From assembly GCA_023205875.1 (NCBI GenBank), contig CP060764.1, positions 62,001 to 126,000 of the forward strand: 64,000 nucleotides of DNA, written 5' to 3'. Each line of letters begins with the position of its first letter. The first letter of the stretch is position 1. Below are positions 37,244 to 46,900 of the stretch, piece after piece. This DNA comes from Chloropicon primus. Taxonomy: Eukaryota > Chlorophyta > Chloropicophyceae > Chloropicales > Chloropicaceae. The notes under the pieces were generated by a model. It ran no database searches, was not told where the DNA came from, and worked only from the letters and a program-made list of their open reading frames with translations. The position numbers were made by a program, and so were the translations under genes.

Positions 37244-37811
37244 AACTCCTTCGGTGCGCGTCTTCCCAAGGTGCAATCTTTGGCGAGGTCCCTTCACCGC
37301 ATGAGATGCCTCCCGGCGTCCCTCGCCGTCTCCAACCGCCTGGGACCTTGCTCGCCCCTACTGGTCACCTCAACCACTTGACAGGCCTTGGGACAACAGC
37401 AGTAACCCACCCACCCAGGAGTGAGAGGAACCAAAGGAGCAGAAGACTTGGGTGAGACCTGGGCCAGAGGCAAGGGATGAGGCCAATGCAACCGATGGAG
37501 TGCGCTTCACGGAGCTTTGTGTAAAGGCACCCCTTCACTTCTTCGTTTCCTTCTCTCCTGCAAAGCTGTCGAGATGAAGGCCTTTGTGCTAATTTTCAAA
37601 TCGTCAGGTGCAGGGATCCCAAGGACAGGATCAGAGGGGAACAGGCCAGGGAGGCTTTGATGGACGGAAGGAAGGAGGGAAGGAAGAGGGAACAGACGTG
37701 TGGAGGATCGTTGATGCGAAAGTACGCATCGAGATCTTTCGATTGAGCAGTCACTTGCCTAGTTCCACGCGGGGAGGGATCCACTTTCAGGGCGGAGAGA
37801 TCAAGGAGAAG
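37244..37811. other. Divergent intergenic region, LRR gene / SAM gene
   Basis: Contains a GGAAGGAAGG purine run (about 37664-37690) and one copy of the shared motif at 37716-37753. A TTTCAG acceptor-like site (37784-37789) lies 22 bp before the SAM gene ATG. The matching donor is unclear (GTGCAG at 37607 is possible). No other gene seen. Confidence 0.45.
37716..37753 (+). promoter_or_regulatory. Copy of the shared 5'-UTR motif upstream of the SAM gene
   Basis: Reads GCATCGAGATCTTTCGATT in the sense of the gene, with a TTTCAG acceptor-like site 36 nt downstream. Same orientation rule as the other copies. Confidence 0.5.
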
Positions 37812-39008
37812 ATGGGTTGCAGATTTTCCAAGAGCGAGGACCAACCGAGGCCAGAGCAGAGGCCGTCTGAGGATGATGAGGAGAAGAGCAGCCTCACCAG
37901 TCGGACGGAGGGAGGAGTCACGAGTTCAACGACAGAGGAAGCCCGAGCCGGTCCAAGGGAAGATGTGCTCAAGGAACTTCTCACGCGAGTGGGTCTGCTT
38001 CAGTACTTGGAGGCTTTCAGAGCCTCGGGTTACGACGACGAGAGCGTTCTGGTTGATATTAGCGAGAAGGACATTGCAGAGATCGAGCATTTTGCCGGCG
38101 TAACGGTCCTTCCTGGCCACAGGAAGAAGATCATGTTAGCCGGAAAGAGGCTGGGAGGCTCTTGCGAGGAGGACTCTCTTCAGTCACCAAGGGGAGAGCG
38201 AACATCATCGCAAGGGAAAGGGCCCAGAGGTGACCAACCGATTGAGATGCTATCGAAAAGTGCGAGTGATGCCAGTGAGAAGAATGCCCTCTTCGTGACT
38301 TGCAGTCAAAAGTTTGAGACTACCGGGAACTCCACAAGGGAAGAGCTCGGCAAGGGGGAGAGCGATGCGAATGCTGCCGAAGTTTTCGACGCCATCGATT
38401 CCGTTCCCGCCGAACACGATGGCGGTGATGCCTCCGGAGACAGCTATCGCGCGGCCCTTACGATAGACTCGCAGGACGCGAGGATGTCAGCAGAGAGCAG
38501 CTTGACTTTCAGTCCCCGGTCCCCGTACAAAGTTCAAGTGAACTCTTTCAAACTCAGCGGGAGCAGAAGCATGGTGACACCGGGACCATCGGAGGGCTCA
38601 TCAGGGAAAGAGAACATCTCGCCAAGGAAGTTTGCCATTGAGCCACCTCCTCCTAGGGCCACATCAACCGAAGCAGAATCTAGAGAGACGACTGGCACGC
38701 CTTCACCCGCGTCGCCAGAACCGCCTTGCAGGAAGAAAGGCGTGATCTTTTCGCCGCCACGGGCGTCGATGCGATCGCACGAGCACACGATGAGAGCGAT
38801 CGAGGAGTCCGTGAAGAGCAAGGTCGCTTTCCTTTCGAGCACCATCGGGAGCTCGAAGAAAGTGAGCTGGGTCTCCGAGGCCGGGAGGAGCCAAAGAAGG
38901 AGAAGCAGAAAGGAGTTCGAGAACGTAGAAGACTCCGTCAGAGAGATCGAGTACGAGGTCAAGAAGAAAATAGCAGAGATTATTGATCGAAAGTGGAAAG
39001 ATTCTTGA
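37812..39008 (+). CDS. SAM-domain protein with N-terminal acylation signal
   Basis: 398 residues from the ATG at 37812. The protein starts MGCRFSKS: Gly2 fits N-myristoylation and Cys3 palmitoylation, so plasma-membrane or ciliary-membrane attachment is likely. A SAM domain spans about 52-115 (VLKELLTRVGLLQYLEAFRA, then SVLVDISEKDIAEIEHFAG and GHRKKIMLAGKRL). The remainder is Ser/Pro-rich and probably disordered. It has short motifs that look like phosphorylation sites (TFSPRSPY, SGKENISPRKFAIEPPPPRA) and a helical, basic C terminus. No kinase or other catalytic domain. The frame is open upstream of the ATG but without another ATG. Function unknown; an adaptor or scaffold role is suggested by the SAM domain. 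Confidence 0.78.
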   Translation: MGCRFSKSEDQPRPEQRPSEDDEEKSSLTSRTEGGVTSSTTEEARAGPREDVLKELLTRVGLLQYLEAFRASGYDDESVLVDISEKDIAEIEHFAGVTVLPGHRKKIMLAGKRLGGSCEEDSLQSPRGERTSSQGKGPRGDQPIEMLSKSASDASEKNALFVTCSQKFETTGNSTREELGKGESDANAAEVFDAIDSVPAEHDGGDASGDSYRAALTIDSQDARMSAESSLTFSPRSPYKVQVNSFKLSGSRSMVTPGPSEGSSGKENISPRKFAIEPPPPRATSTEAESRETTGTPSPASPEPPCRKKGVIFSPPRASMRSHEHTMRAIEESVKSKVAFLSSTIGSSKKVSWVSEAGRSQRRRSRKEFENVEDSVREIEYEVKKKIAEIIDRKWKDS

Positions 39009-39052
39009 TCCTGGCAACTTGAGGAAGCGGAAGAGAAAACCATGATAAACGA

Positions 39053-39150
39053 TTAGAAATTTTTGGGAGGCTGGTCCCGTATGATTTCGATGTTCTCATC
39101 CCACCTCGTCCTCAAGTGAGTCTGAAGGCCACGGCGAAGAGGAGACTGAC
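39053..39150 (-). pseudogene. Stray copy of the 3' end of the neighbouring type II membrane-protein gene
   Basis: On the minus strand this segment reads GLQTHLRTRWDENIEIIRDQ, then PPKNF and a stop. The neighbouring gene ends QTHLRTELDENIVIMRDQ, then PPKSALTHKSL. DNA identity is about 90% over some 65-75 bp (GGGAGGCTGGTCCC at 39065 and again at 39400). Upstream of this the similarity ends and the frame soon closes. It is either a duplicated fragment or an alternative last exon of the neighbour, and lies within the 3' flank of the SAM gene. Confidence 0.65.
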
Positions 39151-39294
39151 GCAGGACACCGTCGTGCTCGTTTGCCGTGGCGTCGTCATGATACCAGGCC
39201 TCGAGGTCACACTCCCCAGTGCTTCAACCAAGACCGACAACCCTCAAAGGGTTCCGCTCCGCTCCTCCAACCGACGGTAAACGTTTTCTTGGCA

Positions 39295-39299
<5 letters not shown>

Positions 39300-39329
<30 letters not shown>
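39300..39329 (+). repeat. (CT)n microsatellite
   Basis: About fifteen CT units between the stray 3' copy and the full-length gene. Confidence 0.9.
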
Positions 39330-39330
<1 letters not shown>

Positions 39331-39368
39331 GAGAGTGGAGCATCGGGGAAGGGAGACGGAACTTTAAA

Positions 39369-41144
39369 TTAGAGAGACTTGTGCGTTAATGCTGATTTGG
39401 GAGGCTGGTCCCGCATGATTACGATGTTCTCATCCAACTCCGTCCTCAAGTGAGTCTGAAGCGCTTGCTCAAACGCGCGCTGGGTGTTCTTGTCCTTGAA
39501 ATTCTTCCGAAAACCGTCGCCGAGAGCCCGGGGCATGTAGGTCCACTTGACCTTCACCTCGTTCCTGCCGCTGCTCTCGAAGTCTCCAAAGATTTCCATC
39601 GTGGGCCCAAGCTCCGGTCCAGTCGTCTCGTACGCGAGGAAGAAGATGTCGTGCTGCATCATCGTGAAGAAGTCCGACTGGTCGTGGGTCCAGTTGTACC
39701 TCTCATCGATCCCGTTGAGGGCGACCACGGTGTAGTTGTCGCCCTTTTTGAAGGTCCAAGGCTTGCAATGCACCTCACCGGATCTGTCGTACCAGCTCGC
39801 CTTCCAGTCCTGCTGCCACGCTTGCCGATAGTCGGGAGACTTTGAGGTGCCATTCACGTACTCGAGCACCTTCTCCTCGTCGCTCGCAGACAGCCAGCAC
39901 CGTAGGGAATTTATTCCCTTCTCGCTCCCTCGGACTCTCTCAAACAGAGCTCGTGGGGGATCCTTCGGAGTCCACACCCAGTCCCACCTATCATCGAGCG
40001 GGCCGTTCTTCGTGGCGTTGTTGTCGTCGACTCGCCTTAGCAGATCCGTCGTCAGCCCGAGCTCCTCGGGAGAGGCAGCGAATGCCCAGAACGCTGTGAA
40101 GTAGCTCCTGTGCGCGTGGAACCAAGGCATCTGGTCCTCGGGGGAGACGATGACATTCCCATCGACGGGCCACTTTCCCGTGTTCCACCTCAGGCTCGGC
40201 CGCTTCGTCACGACGTTCGCGGCAAAGGGGTGGTAGTCGCCCTGCATGTGAAGCGCTGCCGCGCTGATCGGCTTGACTTGGCCCCTGGCGCTCCACTTGA
40301 AAGCGACTTCGCAGTAGAAAACCATCGGGTTCGGCTTGTTCGTCGCGTCGTTCCTTCTCACGTCATTGAGTATGAACGAGAGGGTCATCCAGTCCCGGAC
40401 GTCGTCGGTCGCGTTCGCGATGAAGGGAACGCCCTTCCCCTCGGGGTAACTGATGAGGTAGCAGCTCTCGCCCCCGTGCTCCTTGGAGCAGACGGCGTCG
40501 CCGTGGGACTCGAAAGCGTGGACCACGCCGGAGAAGCTCGCCATGATGTGGTGCGTGTGGATCGGCGGGAAGCCGGCGATGTCCCCGTTCTCGAGCACGG
40601 GCGCCATCATCTTCCCCGTGATGAACTTGGCCTTGTTCGGGTGCGGCAGGGGCTTGATGTTGACCTCGTGCCTGTCGTACCCCCCCACCCCAATGAGAGG
40701 TCCGATCCTGTGGATGAGCCAGCCCTCGGAGCCGTTCTCGGAGGTCTCCACCTCGCACGTCTGCAACGACAGGGCCCTCTTCTCCCGGCCCTCCATCTCG
40801 GCGAACATGTTGGGCTCGTACAAATAATCGACGTAGATGCCCTCCTTCTTCATGTCCAGAGTCGTCCACTTGCCCTGCCCGTCGCACTGCTCGTTCCTCC
40901 CCGACACGTACGCCTCCATCTTCCGCTCCCTCGCCGCTCCAGGAGTCGTCGTGCGGAAGGGCGCTTGCTCGAGGCTGTGGGCTCGGTAGTGGTCATGGCG
41001 GTGGCCCTCCCAGCGAACGCCCTCCCGGATGGTCTCGCCCCCCTCCGCGGGACCTTCCCTCTTCGTCAAGGCGAGGAGCAAGGCCACGACGAGGACCAGA
41101 CCCAAGCACGACACCGCCAACCTCCTTTGCCGCTGCGTCGCCAT
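39369..41144 (-). CDS. Type II membrane protein with large lumenal/extracellular domain, unknown function
   Basis: 591 residues from the ATG at 41144 (the frame is open to about 41486 but that part is low complexity). The N terminus MATQRQRR plus the helix LAVSCLGLVLVVALLLAL looks like a signal anchor, so residues 30-591 are probably lumenal or outside. Eight or so NxS/T sequons (NATD, NGTS, NYTV, NWTH) support this. Conserved-looking features: GYDRHEVNIKPLPHPNKAKF, PPIHTHHIMASFSGVVHAF with a cluster of histidines, several paired cysteines, and MPWFHAHRSYFTAFWAFA. The HTHH cluster suggests metal binding, perhaps as in copper-dependent or SURNod19-like proteins, but I cannot place the family. 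No frame damage. Part of its 3' end is duplicated at 39053-39150. Confidence 0.75.
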   Translation of the reverse strand: MATQRQRRLAVSCLGLVLVVALLLALTKREGPAEGGETIREGVRWEGHRHDHYRAHSLEQAPFRTTTPGAARERKMEAYVSGRNEQCDGQGKWTTLDMKKEGIYVDYLYEPNMFAEMEGREKRALSLQTCEVETSENGSEGWLIHRIGPLIGVGGYDRHEVNIKPLPHPNKAKFITGKMMAPVLENGDIAGFPPIHTHHIMASFSGVVHAFESHGDAVCSKEHGGESCYLISYPEGKGVPFIANATDDVRDWMTLSFILNDVRRNDATNKPNPMVFYCEVAFKWSARGQVKPISAAALHMQGDYHPFAANVVTKRPSLRWNTGKWPVDGNVIVSPEDQMPWFHAHRSYFTAFWAFAASPEELGLTTDLLRRVDDNNATKNGPLDDRWDWVWTPKDPPRALFERVRGSEKGINSLRCWLSASDEEKVLEYVNGTSKSPDYRQAWQQDWKASWYDRSGEVHCKPWTFKKGDNYTVVALNGIDERYNWTHDQSDFFTMMQHDIFFLAYETTGPELGPTMEIFGDFESSGRNEVKVKWTYMPRALGDGFRKNFKDKNTQRAFEQALQTHLRTELDENIVIMRDQPPKSALTHKSL

Positions 41145-41598
41145 GATGTGCCCGTCCCCGTTACGCTCGCCAGCCAGTTCTAACGCTTCCCGCTCGCCAG
41201 CCAACCAGAGACCACAGCGGTGTAAAGTAATTTTTGGTCCCAAGGAGAGAGACCAACCAACCCTTGCAAGGGAAGGGAGGAGGAGCAAGGAAGCGAGGAG
41301 GAGGAGGGGGATTGGTGGTGCTGGTGGAAGGGGTGATGCCTTTCTCTCTTCTTCAATGACTTGATCGGCTCGGCTTTTCTCTCTTGCATCAGTCCAGGGA
41401 GGGAAAAGCCAAACCCTTGCAAGGGAAGGAGAGCGGCTTGGAGAAGGAAAGGGAAAGGTGTTCTTCTTCTTACTTGGGTCTGTCAACTCAACTCAACTAA
41501 AAGGGGAGGGGGTGGTGAACCAACCACACAACGGAATTTTATTGTTTAATGTGCCAACTTCCTCCGGTTTGCAGCAGGCACGACGAGTACTTCATTAA
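41145..41598. other. Intergenic region upstream of the type II membrane protein
   Basis: Open without a convincing start; G/A-rich. A 16-bp direct repeat (AACCCTTGCAAGGGAA) occurs at about 41259 and 41413. It contains the palindrome CCCTTGCAAGGG. Confidence 0.45.
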
Positions 41599-42958
41599 CT
41601 AGAGAAGCCCGGGGATGAACCTGTAGGGGACTTGGGCGCAGTAGGCGTCCCAGAACTTGCCGTACTTGGCCGCGCACCTTGCCTCGTCCCTGAACGCTCT
41701 GTCGAAGAGGAGGATGGTGAGGAAGATGACGTAGAACCACGGCATGATGTGGTCGAACCCCGCGGGGATGGTCCAGAACACGCTGCTGAGGATCTCCGGG
41801 ATGTAGTGAAAGTGCCTGGCGATGCCCCACCAGCCCGACAGCAGCAGCAGGGAGGTCTTGGTCTGGCCCTTTCCAGGCTTGTACTTGGCCGTGATGTACT
41901 TTGGCTCCTTGCCCCACACCTTGCACTTGCCTCCGGTGGCCCTGAAGATCTTCTTCTGCTCGTCCGCGGCCCAGTTGATGTAGATCATCAGGGTGCCCGC
42001 CCCCAGGATGGCCAGGGCCACGGGGTTGGGGAGGTTGATGGGGTGCTGCACCAGGTGGAGCGCGGGGGAGGTGTAGACGCTCGGGACCCAGACCAAGCAG
42101 CCCCAGCAGATGTAGAACCCTGCCCTGTCGTGGGCGATGTCCATGGTGCAGAAGTACCCGGTCTCCCACAGGAAGAACTTGAAGACGTAGATGTTGGTGA
42201 GCACGACGCAGATCAGCATGGAGTTCGAGACGCTTCCCGTGGCCTCCAGCTGCTTGGCCATGAAGCAGAGCGGCAAGACCGACCACCCCATCAGACCCAT
42301 CCTGCAGTTGGTCCACTGCTTGATGTCAAAGCTCTTTCCGATCCTTGGGTAGAGCTCCGTGCCCCAAAAGTAGTCGAACAGGAAGCTCCCGGTGGTCCCG
42401 GAGTCGGTGCTGCTGGGAAAGTTGCACCCCTTGACGGTGAGGAACAGGCAAAGGACCAGGGCAAAGATGTTCAAGGCGTTCAAAATCTCTCCGAACTGGT
42501 CGTAGACCCTGGCCGGGCTGAAGACCTCGTACCTCCATCCGAGGAAGAACGCGATGAGGGTCAGGAAGAAGCACTCCACCCCGTTCGCCTTGTACACGGG
42601 CCTGTTTCCCTTGGGGGAAACGGGGCCGATGAACTCCTTGCCGGGGACGGCCAACTGCAGGAAGGCCTGGAACGCGCCAAAGGCCGCGATGTAGGACGTC
42701 GCCTCCCACGAGACAGTGGGGAGGGATGCCGAGAAAGCTGGCCAATTGCTCGAGTCGGCCACTTGGAGACCAAAGCTGGTGACCGAGCCCTTGTGCTGGA
42801 CAAAGATGCTCCAGAGCGCCATGGTAAACGGCGGCGTGGTCACCAGGAGCAGCAGAGCGCCAAGGCTTCTGAGAAACCCTCCATCCTGGACTCCAGTCCC
42901 GGCACTGTCACTCCAACTCACGCTACCCTTCGAAGCCGTCGTCTGCTTCCACCGCCAT
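41599..42958 (-). CDS. DHCR7: 7-dehydrocholesterol reductase (sterol delta-7 reductase)
   Basis: ER membrane enzyme of the ERG4/ERG24 family that reduces the C7-C8 double bond of sterols with NADPH. The protein has about nine hydrophobic helices and the family hallmarks: GTELYPRIGKSFDIK, FFLWETGYFCTMDIAHDRAG, GCLVWVPSVYTS, LLLSGWWGIARHFHYIPEIL and the C terminus DEARCAAKYGKFW ... VPYRFIPGLL. The main frame (from codons near 42868) has no ATG at its start. I suggest a short first exon from the ATG at 42958 (MAVEADDGFEG) spliced over 58 bp (GTAGCG...TCTCAG, 42926-42869) in matching phase, giving about 433 residues. That intron is shorter than others here and the donor is weak, so the first 11-12 residues are uncertain; the rest is firm. 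Confidence 0.9.
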
Positions 42959-43116
42959 TCAACAATATTTGAAAAAACGTTCACAAGTTTTGGATGAGTT
43001 TGTGAGAAAAAACCAAGTCACAGCACAAGAGAGAAAGAGGAAGGTCTCCATCCGGTCTGGACGGGACGAGGAGCAACACCAATCCCCGGCGCTACGGGCG
43101 TCACCGGTGTCGAAGA

Positions 43117-43359
43117 CTAGCGATCCCAATGCACACGTGGCCTTGGCCCTGATGAGATCCCCTCTCTCTCTCTCTTAAAATCCTGAAATTCTTTTCTTGT
43201 TTTTCTTTCTCTTCTTGTCCTCAAGATGATCCCGCTTACCTTCCTCTTGGCGGGCGTCTTCCTTGGCGTCCTCTTGGGCTGAGGTGATGGACTCCTCGCC
43301 CTCGACGACTTCCTCGTCGTCTTGGCCATGCCCATGCTCTGTCTCCTCGTGGTCACCAT
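43117..43359 (-). CDS. Small basic protein, possibly the first exon of a longer gene
   Basis: A CAAAG acceptor of a motif-bearing intron falls directly before the ATG at 43359. The frame from there (MVTTRRQSMGMAKTTRKSSR...) is 80 residues, strongly basic, with TP/SP-rich histone-tail-like sequence. A good donor (AGGAAG then GTAAGC) lies after about 40 codons, so the C-terminal half may be intron. The next frame over is an equally open acidic sequence (EETEHGHGQDDEEVVEGEES), so the true reading frame is not certain. Family unknown. Confidence 0.35.
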   Translation of the reverse strand: MVTTRRQSMGMAKTTRKSSRARSPSPQPKRTPRKTPAKRKVSGIILRTRRERKTRKEFQDFKREREGISSGPRPRVHWDR

Positions 43360-43536
43360 CTTTGAGAGAGAGAGAGAGAGATCCAAACAGCAAGTCAGTC
43401 ATCCCTTGGACATTCGTTTCGAGCGGGGCTCGTTGGAAAGATCTCAAAGACGCGATGCTCGCGATCGCCGTGGCCACGCTCCTGCTTCAAGCGATCCGTC
43501 GTCCTCACCTCGTGAAGACACGACCACGACACTCAC
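43360..43536 (-). other. Probable 5'-UTR intron of the small basic ORF, carries the shared motif
   Basis: Minus strand: GCAAAG then GTGAGT donor after 43537, shared motif at 43417-43467 (69 nt from the donor), branch-like GGATGACTGACTTG, a CT-rich tract and a CAAAG acceptor directly before the ATG. Length 177 bp. Confidence 0.6.
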
Positions 43537-43680
43537 CTTTGCGATCGATCGACGATCGCGATCGCCAACTGATTCAAACTGGAGCTTGTGGCGATCGCGG
43601 GGCTTCGAGTCTTCGATCGGCGATCGATCGCAAGGGCGAGGGGGAGGGAGGCGAGGGAGGGAGGAGCGAGCGGGGCAATA

Positions 43681-43740
43681 CGAAGCTACGTCTCAAGATC
43701 TTTCCAAAGACACCTTGATTGCTTCGTTTGGCGCTCGGAG
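43681..43740 (+). promoter_or_regulatory. Shared motif copy upstream of TRAPPC10 (distal)
   Basis: Reads TACGTCTCAAGATCTTTCCA in the sense of TRAPPC10, about 225 bp upstream of its ATG. Confidence 0.5.
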
Positions 43741-43860
43741 TGGTGGAGAACATTGCGGGAGCAAGGTTTGGAGCAAGCTCGAAGCCATCGAGAGGAGGAA
43801 GTTTGTCGAGGGAGTGGACGGCGAGAGGGGAGAGGGGAGGGGTCGAGAGTGGCACAGCAC

Positions 43861-43918
43861 GAAAATACGTCTCGAGATCTTTCCAACGACCTAGGTTTTG
43901 TTGACCCCCACTCGAAGG
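43861..43918 (+). promoter_or_regulatory. Shared motif copy upstream of TRAPPC10 (proximal)
   Basis: Reads TACGTCTCGAGATCTTTCCA followed by ACCCCCACTCGAAG, about 47 bp before the TRAPPC10 ATG. A clear donor or acceptor was not found here, so splicing is uncertain. Confidence 0.5.
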
Positions 43919-43964
43919 CGTTTTGCATGAACCTCAAGTTGTTGCTGTTGTTGTTGTTGATGCG

Positions 43965-46900
43965 ATGAGGTTGCTGAATGATGACCAGGACGGTACGAGG
44001 CGGGAGGTGGTGGAGAGGGCGAGGAGCCAGGACCATCCGTTCGTGATTGCCGTGGACGACTGCTCGACGACTCCCGTGCTGGGCGAGAACAAGAGGGTTG
44101 ACGCGTTCTTCCGGGAGCACAGCAAGCTGGACTTGCCCATCAACCTCAGCATACTGAACGGCCGGTCGAAGAGGATACGAGGCATCGAGGTGAACTACCT
44201 GCCGACGAGCGACGAGACGCTGCAGACGATATACAAGCACAGCGGATCGAGCGTGAATTGGTTCCGGAGGCCGTACGCGAAGATCTACCTCGTGGCTTGC
44301 GAGAACATCGCGGACTATAAGAAGAACGCAAGGCCTCGTTTGAAGGAGCTTATCGAGAAGAACGACAAGGCGAAGCCGGGATCGGGCCATGGGGACTTTG
44401 GCGGGGACGCAATATCGGGGTCTGGAGGGGGGGGCACCAATGCGCTGACCTCGTTCACGCCCTGGCTCGTGCTGTACTTGCAGGGAGCGAGCGCGACGCC
44501 CCAGTCCCAGCAGCAGCACAAGAAAGTGTTTCAGTTGATCAAGGACGACTTCAACAGCAGCAGGTACAATGCGAGCGCCATGTACTATAACACAGCGAGC
44601 ACGGGGGCTTCCGGGTCGGCTCTCGGATCGAACCCACTGGTCTCCGCGGTGCACAAAGGGAAAGCGGACAGGGTGTGCCAGCTCATTATCGAGCCGGATA
44701 GCAGCATCACGGGTTGGGAAGGGCTGAGCAGGCTTCTCGGGGACTGCGTCAAGATCTCTTTCGAGTGTAGGCTCGGGGCCTACTTCAGCGAGGTGAGGAA
44801 TCTTGCCCTCCTGAGGCGGACGCCCGGCTGGAGCTTTGACCACTTCTTCCTCGTCAAAGGCTCGCTGGCGCAGATGTTCGAACAAGCGCACGTCTACGAG
44901 GAAGCCATCAGGGAATACTACGAGTTGGAAGTGATCTACACGGATACGTTGGAGGCGAAGAGCGATGGCCCGAGCCTAGACGACTTTGGCGACCAGGCTG
45001 CTCGCGACGAGGTCGCCAGCATATTGCATCCTTTGAGAAAGAATCTGAGGCAGATGTGCAAGCACCCCGACCCGAGCAAGAAGACCGAGTCACTCAAGGA
45101 ATTCGATGTCCGGCAGTACCTCTTCGCGAAGAGGGCGCTGCTCATGCTGAAGGAGATCTGGGAGGAGGAGGAGGCGATGAAGGGTGATGGCAAAGTTGCG
45201 ACCAACCAGAAGAGGTACGAGCTTGCGAAGCTTGGCCAGCAGTTCATCAGTTCCTTCACGAGAAAGCTTCAGAAGCACAAATATAGTCCGGACTTTGTCG
45301 ACAAGTGGGTCTTCACCGCCTGCATGCAGCTCGCGGCTGTGCTCACGATGCGAAGCATCGTCAGCATCGATCCTGATAAGGTCAGCATGGACGAGCTGGA
45401 GTTCAAGAGCGATGACGGCGTCTTGAATGGTATTCTGGCCGATCTGTATATCTACTGTCACTCGAAACTGCTGACGCTTGGGGCGAACAAGGATTTCGAT
45501 TTTGCTTCGAAGCGGTCGCAACGCCGCCAGAAGGTGAGCAAGTCCATGATCTTTGCGAGCCCAAAGGCCCAGCGGGTCGGGAAAAACGGGATCGATGAGG
45601 AGGATATGGGCGTAGTTACGACCTTGGACAGCGAGTCGTGCGATTTCGAGGAAGAGCTCATTCTCATGGAGACAGAGGCAGCGGTGGCAGCAGCTAGAGA
45701 GGCAGCGGTGATTGCCGAGAGTGCCATGCATGCTGACTCACGGGGCACGAAGGACGAGGACGAGCAAGGGGAAGACGGATCGATGGGGAGGGAAGAGGTG
45801 ACCAGCAGTTTGGGTTGCCTCTCCAGCCGGGAGAGCTACAACTCGTATGTCTTGTCTCTCGCACGGGAGGCCGCGCAGGCCTGCAGGATGTGTGGAAGGG
45901 AGCGGCAAGCTGTCCATCTCGAGGCGAACAACTCGGACATTCTCATACAGCAGGGCGAAGTCTCCCAGGCCCAAAGCCTGCTTGAACGGCAATGCAAAAT
46001 TTATTTTGACGAGGGCTGGTTGCACCTTTTGGCAGACCTTGCGTTGCCTCAGCTGATCGAGTGCCAGGTGAAGCTTGGGGACAGGAGGGGCCTCCTGTGC
46101 AGCCTTGCAAGGTGGCTCACGATGAAGAGGGAACCTGATCAGATTTCCAGTAAAGTGGACGAAGACAATATTCAGACAACGCTTTCTGACCTGCACAAGA
46201 AGGGCAAAGGTGGTGGTGACCCTGTCGCTCTGGGCGAAGAGGAAGGCGTTGGGGCAGAACCCGTGAATCTACATGAGTCTGTCAGGCTCTCCAGGTACGA
46301 GGGCCGGCTAGGAGAATACCTTCCCTCCCCCTCCTGGAGGGTGGCCGCATGCGAGAATGACGTCGTGATCTTGGCCTTTGCGCTGGACTCGGACTTCCCA
46401 TTCCCTTTCGACGTTACAAAGGGGGAGGTCAACTTCGCTCAAGGGAATGGCAACACGGAGACTATGGGGACCAGGTGGCTCCATGCCTTGAGGGAGGAGG
46501 AGTCCGAGGCTCTGAAAACATTTTCGGACAAGCTGAGAACGTGCAATGTCGCGAAACTGTTTGGCGATGCCTCGCCGGGCGGGGGGGCGTGCACCATAGC
46601 CCCAGGCCGCAATGTGCTGTTTGCGGCTGTGGAGTGCTTGAAGCAGGGGAAGTTTTTCCCTGCCCAGTACACTGGTGAAGCTTACGGCTGTGAGTTTTCT
46701 TGCAGCTTTAGCAAAAGTGTGGACAGGCTAGAGATCACGGAGGAAGTTGACCGCCTGATCGTGGAGACAAAGACTTTGGACAAAAAGAATCGGATTTTCA
46801 TGCTGGAGCACCAGCTCATCGGCCTGGCCGTCAAGGAGCACAAGGAGCTGTACGACTGCAGGGTCAGAGTGGCGGCGAGCGACTTGGAGGTGACGGAAGC

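Noticed and set aside
43923-43964. An N-terminal extension of TRAPPC10 (MHEP...)
   Set aside because: It would need a non-ATG start and translates a GTT repeat into a valine run. The ATG at 43965 is the first usable one.
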